Source: Stramenopiles sp. TOSAG23-6 (Eukaryota; Sar). Taken from it: DNA of 14,425 nucleotides. The position numbers and the translations under genes are program-made. The stretch is from positions 1-14,425 of the forward strand of contig LT636129.1 in the NCBI GenBank assembly GCA_900128565.1, read 5' to 3'. Positions within the stretch are counted from its first letter, which is position 1. Each line of letters starts with the position of its first letter. A model generated the notes under the pieces. That model was not told where the DNA came from. It worked only from the letters and a program-made list of their open reading frames with translations, and made no database searches. Below are positions 1 to 7,900 of this stretch, piece by piece.

Positions 1-111
1 TTTTTATTTTTTTTTTTTTTTTTTTCTAAAAAAAAATTTTTTTTTTTTTGGAAAATTTTGTACCTAACAATTTTTTTTTTTTTACTAAAAAAATATTTTT
101 CCAAAATATAG
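1..111 (+). other. 3' part of an intron in the transketolase gene (introner-like family)
   Basis: The sequence is a poly-T-rich intron tail ending in TATAG just before the coding frame of the transketolase exon. The branch point candidate GTACCTAAC is at 60-68, about 44 bases before the acceptor. It is preceded by GGAAAATTTTGTAC and followed by a T-run and ATATTTTTCCAAAATATAG. Apart from the final AG, this matches the 3' half of the introns at 5216-5316, 4955-5083 and 10154-10266, which lie in a different gene on the other strand. The 5' half is outside the window. An alternative acceptor at 113-114 is possible. Exact use of AG at 110-111 is inferred. Confidence 0.75.
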
Positions 112-287
112 TAGGAATGCAGAGATTTGGTGCAAGTGGAAAAGGTTCAGATGTAATGAAACATTTTGGATTTACACCTGAAAATGTTTCTAAAACAGGT
201 CAAAAAACAGCTAAATTTTTTGGAGGGACAAAAGCATTTGATTTAATGCATCGTGCAGAATTTTCCGTCCTTTCAGATCCCCACTAA
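112..287 (+). CDS. TKT: Transketolase, C-terminal exon (partial gene)
   Basis: This is the last exon of a transketolase, the thiamine-diphosphate enzyme that moves two-carbon ketol units between sugar phosphates in the non-oxidative pentose phosphate pathway. The readable protein is about 58 residues. It contains GMQRFGASGKG followed by HFGFTPENV and a run ending HRAEF. This closely follows the C-terminal domain of yeast-type and bacterial transketolases (FGASGK...FGFTPEGV...), including the Gly-rich loop that binds the sugar phosphate. The catalytic and thiamine-binding domains must lie upstream of the window. The stop codon is at 285-287. The exon start at 112 follows the AG at 110-111; the splice interrupts a codon after its first base. 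The gene converges on the giant minus-strand gene. DXS and E1 dehydrogenases have the same fold but not this tail. Confidence 0.78.
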
Positions 288-538
288 AACTTTAAAATGA
301 CGTCATTTGTTCTGTTTTTGTAAAAATATTCTACAATTCGGTAAAAAATAATTTCATACAAGAAAACAAAATATTGTTTTCGTTTTTGTAGTAGCAACGT
401 AAAAAATAATATTGTACTTTTGATAATAAATATAAGTTTTACATTTCTTTATATTTTTTTTTAAATAGTCAAATAGTCCATATCAATCTTGTTATCAAGG
501 AATCAAAAAAGTTGATATAAAGAGAGATTATTAAGATA
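288..538. other. Convergent 3' flank between transketolase and the giant gene
   Basis: This stretch lies between two converging stop codons and holds no convincing reading frame. It is AT-rich and should contain both 3' UTRs. A plus-strand AATAAA at 425-430, about 140 bases after the transketolase stop, is a candidate polyadenylation signal. I see no equally good signal for the minus-strand gene and no RNA gene. Confidence 0.5.
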
Positions 539-3500
539 TTAACGTCGATAGAGTTTTGCCTCTTCTGCATCTTTAGATCGCTCTGCTTCAACTTTTTCTT
601 TTTCAGCTTTTGTAACATCTGCCATGACATGCTTTGCTAAAGCATTCCATCGGTCAGGTGGTACATTTTGTTTTGCTAATTCTTCTTTAATATACTTTAA
701 TAAATCTTTCTTTGTCTCTACACCACCTTCCCAGCGAACGGATACCGCTTCAAACACTTTTCTACGATTGGAGACGTTTACATCTTTACCCATGAGGGAT
801 TTAGTCAATCTCTTTATTCCACCAGTTGTTTGTGTAAAACCTCGGATAGCTTTATTCATTGTTGAGCGCTTGTATTTTAATAACTTGGCTCCTTCATTTC
901 GTAAATAAAAGTATCTAAAACGACGTTGCACTAATCTTGCAGCATGTTCTAATTTAACATTATACAGATTCTTTCTTGCTAATTGACCTCTATGAATTTT
1001 CTGTACCATTAGTAAAGCACGTTCAATAGTTGGTCTTGGATGAACTTTTGTTGTATGTCTCTTTTTCTTACCTTTTCTGTGATACCATTCAAAACATCCA
1101 GGGTTACCAAACCATCGCTTATCACAATATGTATCACCACATTCGACACATAGTCGTTTAGCTGGTAAACCACACTCAACACACACTGCACGAACAAGTT
1201 CGGATAGGGCATCTTCATCTGGTCTCTTTGGACATCGCTCTTTCTCATGATGTTCAAAACAACCAATACAAAATGATGTCTTACAGAATTCGCAGACATG
1301 AACGCCAGCATTAACTTGGCAGTCTGAGCAATGATTCTGACCATCCGCTACTGATTCCCTGACTTTTTCGAACTGATGCTTTCTTCGTTTCCCATGCTTA
1401 TGAACTTGCTTATAACACTCAACACAATAGTTGTCACCACAATCTTTGCAATATCGCTCAGCCAATAATGATTCGCATTCAACACAAACGGGTGCACCAA
1501 CACGGAAGCTTCTCCATCGATGTGTTGATTTCTTACCTCGATGATATTCCTCATGACATTCCATGCACCAGTAACGTTGTTTTTCAGGGCAAGTCGTACA
1601 AGTCCTTGTTGCAAAAGTGGCCAAACATTTCAAACATTGCAATGGTGCAGGCATTGTGTTACCAAGTGGTGTAAATGTATGATCTAACATATCAGTATTT
1701 TGATGTGCTACAGTATAACACTTGAAGCATAATGAAGTTTGACATTGATCACATAATCGTGAAGCCTGTAACTGACCACATTCATCACAACTTCCTGCCA
1801 TACGTGGAGGAAGGACTTTAGACAAATGAGGCCACATACCATATGGTCTAAAAGCTTCATTGTACGGCTGTTCCCATACTGTTTCACCCCTCACCTGATT
1901 TACATAAAAATATGCTTTATTATCACCATCCCAGAATTCTTGCCACTCAGCATGATATTGTGCGTACAATTCCCAGTATTTCTGACGGGCAACAATGCCA
2001 CGCTGTCGTTGTTGTATCATTACAGCTGCATAATAACGAGTATATATATAATTAAGCCATACAGTATTCTCTTTATGACCTCTATACATTTTTTGAAGAT
2101 ACGTCGCACTCTTCCACCAGCGAGTCACTGTACCACAACATTGACGCAATTTCTGACAACCATCAAATAACTCCATAGTACGTTTTCTGGTATCTTGTAA
2201 TTGTTGTTGTAATTGGGCATCAGTCAATACAATTTGTTTTTCTTTGTATTTTTTCTTTTTCTTGTCCTTTTGTGACTTTTGAGACTTTTGTGACTTTTGA
2301 GACTTTTGAGACTTTTGAGATTTAGATCGTGATCCGTCAAGATTAGTTTCTATTTTCTCTTGAATTTCTTCAGTGTTAATCAAGCCTTCTTCATCGACAC
2401 TACCATCTTGCTTTTCTTCCTCTGGATTTGCGAGATGACTTGTGATTTCAAGACATTCTAAAACTATTTCTCTCAATTTTATAACCTTCATATTCGAAAG
2501 TAATACTGAAGCTCGGTAAAGAGCACTATGTAATATTTTGATTGCACGTATTACTTTCTCGGTAGAACTCGCATATTCTTGATTTGCAAATCGAGAAGTG
2601 ATCAAGTCTTGTGCAAGTTTCGGTTTATCAGTCATGCATGACATATGGTATTCTAATGCACCTAATGAAATAGCTGGATGGGATTCTAAAACAGCTCGTA
2701 CGAAACTACTGCATCGTAAATGTTGTGAAGGAAACATTTGACTATAAAGCTGTAAAGGACCACTACGATCATCTGATACAGTTGTGCAGACACAACCAGT
2801 ACCACCCTCAACAAGGTCCCAACGCTCACTAGTTCTATCTGAACTTACTAAAGCCATGCATCGAAGCTCAAGTGTAGGATCTCTCGCGACAGTAAATATT
2901 CGCTTAGCATCTTTCTTTGAATCAATACCCACCAGCATGAGTTGCTCTTCAGTCAAAGATTTCAATGTTTCAAGATCAAGTTTCCGCATTTCATGACCTA
3001 ATTTCAATTTGTTTCTTACATTTCGACCAACTTTCAATATGTGAGTCATATGAGGTAAACCAATTCGAGTAAGCCACATAGAAGCAGAAATTCCTTCCAT
3101 TCCAAACCCATACCAAGCATTTTGTGCAGCTAATTTTACAGCATCGGAAATAGTTTTATCTAATCCACTATTTCTGATAAGCATTAAGAAAGCCCTACGA
3201 CCAGCCATTGCCCGGTATATACGCTGTAGATAAGCGGCAGCACGATCTTCTTCATATGTGTAATCCAAATGTGTCCAAGAAACATCACCGGTAATATAGT
3301 TCCAATAATACCACACCTGGCGCTCTTCATCCTTGACAAGTTCCCATCCATATCTACAACACCAAGTAATTTCTGTTTTGACGGAAAATGCGCAAACATT
3401 TCTAGGCTCTTCGTTTTCACTAGAGCACCAATTATGTTGTTTCTTTCGCAAATCTTGCCACATTAAGCGGTATCCCTCTCCTGCTTTTCTTTCTTCAAAA

Positions 3501-4954
3501 CGAACAAGATGTTTCTTTGTATCTTTATTAAATTTCACTACATACCCAAGACGCCAACATTCATCTAACATTTGCTCATCGTGTTTTATTTCTACCATTT
3601 NTTCTTTCGTTACAGCTGCGGTTATGCCCATGTCAATCATTTCATTAGATAAAGCCTTTATCATATTGTACACTTGGTCCGCTTGTTCAAATACTTTATC
3701 CAAACAATATATTAAAATATCTATCGAAAGATCTTCGACCATCATTCTTCTTGCTGCTTTTTCTTCACGCTTCAATGCCTCTTTTTTTGCTTTCCTTTCA
3801 GCCTCTTCTAGAGCTCTTTGTTCTTTCGCTGGAATTTTCTTTTTCGTCTTTTCCTTTTTATCTTGTTTTATATCAACACGTTTCTTTGACTTCTTATCAA
3901 CATTTTTTACTTTTTTACTTTTTTTTTGCTTTTCACCTTTTTTGTTTCTTCCTTTACCTTTCTTACCTTTGCCCTTCTTTTTTTTCTTCTCTGCGTTAGC
4001 CTCACTTTTCTTTTGATTTGTCTTAATTCGTGCAAGACGAAGTTGTTCTAATCGTTTTCTTTCTGATTCTTTCTTTTGCCAAACAATCTTTCGGTTTTCA
4101 TCAATTTTCAAAAATGCACGCTTGAAAGCTTTATCAAATGCTTTACCTAGCCATCGAGCAATAAAACGCTCTGCGATAACTCTTTCTTCAACACGTGGCA
4201 AATATATCCATACCTTTCGACCTACAGCGGATCTCCCAACACGAATACGCTGTGTTCCAGGTCTACTTCCATACTTGGTTATGGTACTACTTGTACTTGT
4301 TGAACGTGTACCAGGTCTTGAAAAATTGACCCGTGTAGTACCAGGTCGTGACACGTGTGCCAGGGGAGCGGCACTTGACATAACATTTTTTACATCTTTT
4401 CTATTCGATATTCGATCAGTCCTAGTTTCAATAGTGTCGCGCGTACTCGGTCTTGATAAAATTTCATTCATATCATGTAGTGTTGTTGGGCTTACTTCAA
4501 TACGTACAAAAGAACACATTGATCTACGCCAAGCCATATCTACCCAAGCCTTTTTTTCAGCTTCAACTCTACGAAGCTCTGCTCTTGTTTTGCGAAGTTT
4601 TCGGGCACGAGAACGCCCAATAAAACCACGAATAATTCTGATTATAGTTCTAGTATGATCATATTCTTCTACTGTGTATATGGGCCTATCCCACTGGCGA
4701 GCATTGGAAGGAGGGCTAGGTTCATGTTTCTTCCAATCTTCAAATCGGTCTTTATACCATTCCACAAATTCCTCAAAATCCACACTACCATCATTATTCG
4801 GATCCATTTCAGAAAAGAAAATATCTAGTTTTTCATTAAACATTTTGTTACTCATATTATCAGCTAAACCGAGACGTTTCATTAGCTTTCCAACTTCCCA
4901 ACGATCTAATTCCCCAGAATTATCTTCGTCTAAGGCATGAAAAAGCATACGAAT
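539..4954 (-). CDS. Last exon: EF-hands, WW domains, SAM-like domain and five tandem B-box zinc fingers
   Basis: This exon encodes 1,471 residues; numbering here starts at the Ile codon at 4954. An EF-hand pair comes first: loop DEDNSGELDRWE at about 9-20 and DPNNDGSVDFEE at about 51-62, both with canonical calcium ligands. Next come SRPGT-type motifs, a Lys-rich coil (about 298-398), a WW domain (about 535-566, with a YYWN core), an IQ helix, a SAM-like domain (about 621-685), a helical block, SQK repeats (878-896), two IQ helices, and a WW domain (about 995-1029). Five consecutive B-box zinc fingers of the CxxC/CxxC/CxxC/H form fill about 1051-1305, then two IQ-like helices and a basic C-terminus. 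One base is undetermined at 3601 (residue X). The exon must begin upstream of the EF loop because the helix IRMLFHAL is essential to the fold. Confidence 0.85.
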   Translation of the reverse strand: MRMLFHALDEDNSGELDRWEVGKLMKRLGLADNMSNKMFNEKLDIFFSEMDPNNDGSVDFEEFVEWYKDRFEDWKKHEPSPPSNARQWDRPIYTVEEYDHTRTIIRIIRGFIGRSRARKLRKTRAELRRVEAEKKAWVDMAWRRSMCSFVRIEVSPTTLHDMNEILSRPSTRDTIETRTDRISNRKDVKNVMSSAAPLAHVSRPGTTRVNFSRPGTRSTSTSSTITKYGSRPGTQRIRVGRSAVGRKVWIYLPRVEERVIAERFIARWLGKAFDKAFKRAFLKIDENRKIVWQKKESERKRLEQLRLARIKTNQKKSEANAEKKKKKGKGKKGKGRNKKGEKQKKSKKVKNVDKKSKKRVDIKQDKKEKTKKKIPAKEQRALEEAERKAKKEALKREEKAARRMMVEDLSIDILIYCLDKVFEQADQVYNMIKALSNEMIDMGITAAVTKEXMVEIKHDEQMLDECWRLGYVVKFNKDTKKHLVRFEERKAGEGYRLMWQDLRKKQHNWCSSENEEPRNVCAFSVKTEITWCCRYGWELVKDEERQVWYYWNYITGDVSWTHLDYTYEEDRAAAYLQRIYRAMAGRRAFLMLIRNSGLDKTISDAVKLAAQNAWYGFGMEGISASMWLTRIGLPHMTHILKVGRNVRNKLKLGHEMRKLDLETLKSLTEEQLMLVGIDSKKDAKRIFTVARDPTLELRCMALVSSDRTSERWDLVEGGTGCVCTTVSDDRSGPLQLYSQMFPSQHLRCSSFVRAVLESHPAISLGALEYHMSCMTDKPKLAQDLITSRFANQEYASSTEKVIRAIKILHSALYRASVLLSNMKVIKLREIVLECLEITSHLANPEEEKQDGSVDEEGLINTEEIQEKIETNLDGSRSKSQKSQKSQKSQKSQKSQKDKKKKKYKEKQIVLTDAQLQQQLQDTRKRTMELFDGCQKLRQCCGTVTRWWKSATYLQKMYRGHKENTVWLNYIYTRYYAAVMIQQRQRGIVARQKYWELYAQYHAEWQEFWDGDNKAYFYVNQVRGETVWEQPYNEAFRPYGMWPHLSKVLPPRMAGSCDECGQLQASRLCDQCQTSLCFKCYTVAHQNTDMLDHTFTPLGNTMPAPLQCLKCLATFATRTCTTCPEKQRYWCMECHEEYHRGKKSTHRWRSFRVGAPVCVECESLLAERYCKDCGDNYCVECYKQVHKHGKRRKHQFEKVRESVADGQNHCSDCQVNAGVHVCEFCKTSFCIGCFEHHEKERCPKRPDEDALSELVRAVCVECGLPAKRLCVECGDTYCDKRWFGNPGCFEWYHRKGKKKRHTTKVHPRPTIERALLMVQKIHRGQLARKNLYNVKLEHAARLVQRRFRYFYLRNEGAKLLKYKRSTMNKAIRGFTQTTGGIKRLTKSLMGKDVNVSNRRKVFEAVSVRWEGGVETKKDLLKYIKEELAKQNVPPDRWNALAKHVMADVTKAEKEKVEAERSKDAEEAKLYRR

Positions 4955-7900
4955 ATGTATTGTGAAAAAATATTTCAAAAAAAATCGTTAGGTACGAAAT
5001 TTCGTATGAAAACCAAAAAAACAAAAAACCAAAAAACCAAAAAACCAAAAAAAAAATCAAATAGAAATTCATATAAAACATACACTAAGATCTCGTCTGG
5101 ATGAAAACATATTTTCACCTAGTTCTGTGTTTGCATGTTTTATTTTCACCCATGTCCAAAATGGTCCAGTATTCTCTTTGTTTTCAATATAGTATAATGT
5201 TCCCATTCTATCGTCATGTATTTTGGAAAAATATTTCAAAAAAAAAAATTAATTTCGTTAGGTACAAAATTTCGTACGAAAAAAAATTCATACAAAAAAA
5301 AAAAACTAAAACATACATATGCCTCATTCCAATGCCAACGTGTAATGAAAGAAATTTCTTCCTGAACTTTTTCTTTTCGTATTCTATCCTGATCTTTTAA
5401 CCATGCCTCGTGAACTTTATCTCGTTTTTTGTCTTCTAAATAAGCTTCCTTTGCTTCTCGATCTTTTCGCTTCTTTCCCAGCATCTTCAGGACCAATCGA
5501 GCAATTCGATTTTTTAATGCTGATATAAGTTGTTGTGCGCGTTTATCATATGCACGAATAATCTTTATAGCTTTGCCATATTCAATGGCTGCTTTTTTCT
5601 TTTCTGGAAACCAATTTTTCATGGTAAGTCCTGGATGTGCTTCTAGCCAATCTTTTATTTCAGAAATTGATTTTGGTTTATTCATTAGTTTTGCATTTTG
5701 AAGTTGTGCAACTTCAATGCATTTATAATATGTCACGTCTTGTGGTAGATCCCACTCTTTTCGAGGAATCCCAGCTTCAGATGCACTGCGAACACCACTA
5801 TCACAAAGATCAAGTATTTGTTGACTTGCCATTCGTACAAGTTTTATGTATTTAGTTCGGCGATTATCTTCATTTTGTTCTGACACTTTTTTTTGTGGCC
5901 AGTCGATAATTTCTTTTGCCCAATTTCTAGCTTCACCTGGTTCGTTGCATCGTTCAAGTGTATATGAAATTGCTGATATAGTTACATCTTTATCACCTAC
6001 TGCATTAGCAAAATTATGAGCGCGAACTTCGCCTCTTGGAAATTTTGCAAGAAAAAGAAGTTTGGCTTCATCGTATGTAGCGAATGTATACCAATTGAAA
6101 CGTGCGTCCTTAGCTAAGTCATCTGCGGCTGCTTCTGCGGCAGCTTCGTTCTTTGCTAATGCCCACTCTTCTGCAGCAGTTACACCTTGAAAGAACAATA
6201 AAATTTGTTCACGGTCTTTTTCGTTTTCTATTCCTACTGTTGATAATTTTTCATCACTAAGAGTACGTAAATCGGACACTTTGCTAACAATACGACCTAT
6301 ATTTTTATTCAGCAATTTTGGAAGTACATGAAGCATTCCGAGGCGGCGTAAAAATGGGGCTAATTCTAAACCACAAAGATAGTCAAAAGGATGAAAAAGA
6401 GACTTTGTATACTTATCTAATAAAAGGAGTGTCTCTCGAACACTTTTTGTTTTAAGAAATAACGATTTTTTTCTTTCTGCAACAAGACCCATAAAAAAAT
6501 TGAAAATCTTTCGCCCTTTAAAAGTTGACCAACCACGTTGAATTGTTTTGGCACCTTTGTCTCTTTCCATGGCATGAATTACGCGACATTTAAACAAAAA
6601 CTTGCGAATGAGAGGTTGAATGACTTCTGCAGCATTTCGGCGTAACCACCATATTCTAGGAGCAACACTGGGAACAAATTGTGCAAACATATTTCTGATA
6701 TATCGCCGAGCGGCTCTTTTCCGGACGAGTTGTTTAATTGCTTTTACACGATTACGCGCAAAATAACCACGAGCAATTCTACCAATTACTTTTGATGCAA
6801 GCCACATGAGCATGATTTTCCTAGCGTACAGTCTCCTGTATCGCGTTTGAAGTTTTGTTGCTGCTTCGTGTCTTCGAATTTCTTTCATAATTGCATTGTT
6901 GTGTTGTGTAAGCCAGCGACGTTGCCGAAGTTGCTGACTACGACGACCTCTGTCCACAAGCCAGCGATACCACCAGAATTGAACTAACCTCGCTGAATCC
7001 TTTTTTATCTGAAGAAAATTTCGTACTGATTTTTGGATATTTGTAGCGGCACGGCGCACAACAAGAAAATCCTTGAATGCTTGACCTAGACCAGTTCCTC
7101 GCCACTGACGCTGTAATTTGATAGCAGATTTCAACATTAACCTTTGTCGTATAAAGGCTCGTCGTGTTCTTCTCGCACGTATTTTACATTGAAGTTTAAT
7201 CACAGTTCTAAATCGCAACATAAAATATTTCCTTCTTTTTGCAGCAATTTCCATTTCATGCTTTGAACGAAGTGCACAACATAATGTGAACTTGGACATA
7301 AACCCATTTTTTGCGTACCATATTCGTTGAATACGAAGTGCCATTTGAAACATCTTTTCTGCCAATTCACCCGTTGCGCCACGGAGTTTTTTCAATTTCT
7401 CACGAGCGACACATGCTCGCCAGCAACGTGAAATAATTGTTGCTTTTGTTTGAAGAATACCAAACCATTTAAGTTTTTTTTCTTTGCTACGCTGTAGTAA
7501 ACGTTGTACAAAAAACCATCGAACATTTCGTTGGATGATTGGTACAGCTTCTCGTTTTGTTAGGAAAAATCGGTATGCAATCCAAGACTTAAATTGGCCT
7601 TGTACCAATTTGATAGCGGCGCGGAACTTAGTATACCATGTGTATTGCATCATACATCTTGCAGCAGCTTGTACCTTTATGAATAATCTAATAACAAGAA
7701 TGCGATATTCATAAGGAGGTCTCATTCGAGCCATTGCTTGTATGCGTTTAGCCATGCGATGCTCTAATAAAATCTGTCTCATCATTCGCATTGCTGCAAT
7801 TGTTCGATAGCATGACTGAATCAAAGTAGCAGCAAGTCGTCTTTCCCATGCTCTATGCATATCTCTATATCTTTTCCAGCAATGAAATGCTTTACTTTGT

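Noticed and set aside
112-287. DXS (deoxyxylulose phosphate synthase) instead of transketolase
   Set aside because: The order FGASGK, FGFTPENV and a terminal HRAEF fits transketolase tails; DXS tails differ.
1826-2170. Plus-strand 114-codon frame with hydrophobic segments
   Set aside because: Antisense of the second WW/IQ region of the giant protein; the hydrophobicity is a by-product of the opposite strand.
3333-4016. Plus-strand 227-codon open frame rich in Phe/Ser/Leu
   Set aside because: It is the antisense of the Lys-rich coil of the giant gene; its composition follows from that and it crosses the undetermined base.
4122-4658. Plus-strand 178-codon open frame
   Set aside because: Shadow of the SRPGT and basic linker region on the minus strand; no recognisable domain or start context.
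4928-4935. Canonical AG acceptor (CCTTAG) for intron A
   Set aside because: It would remove the EF-hand helix and the first loop aspartate, and it does not match the phase-0 donor. With the alternative donor GTGTAT the frame works, but the calcium loop would start with Asn and lack its helix.
4955-5316. U12-type AT-AC introns
   Set aside because: The introns start GTATGT, have a CTAAC branch point 30-45 bases from the end, and lack ATATCCTT and TCCTTAAC.
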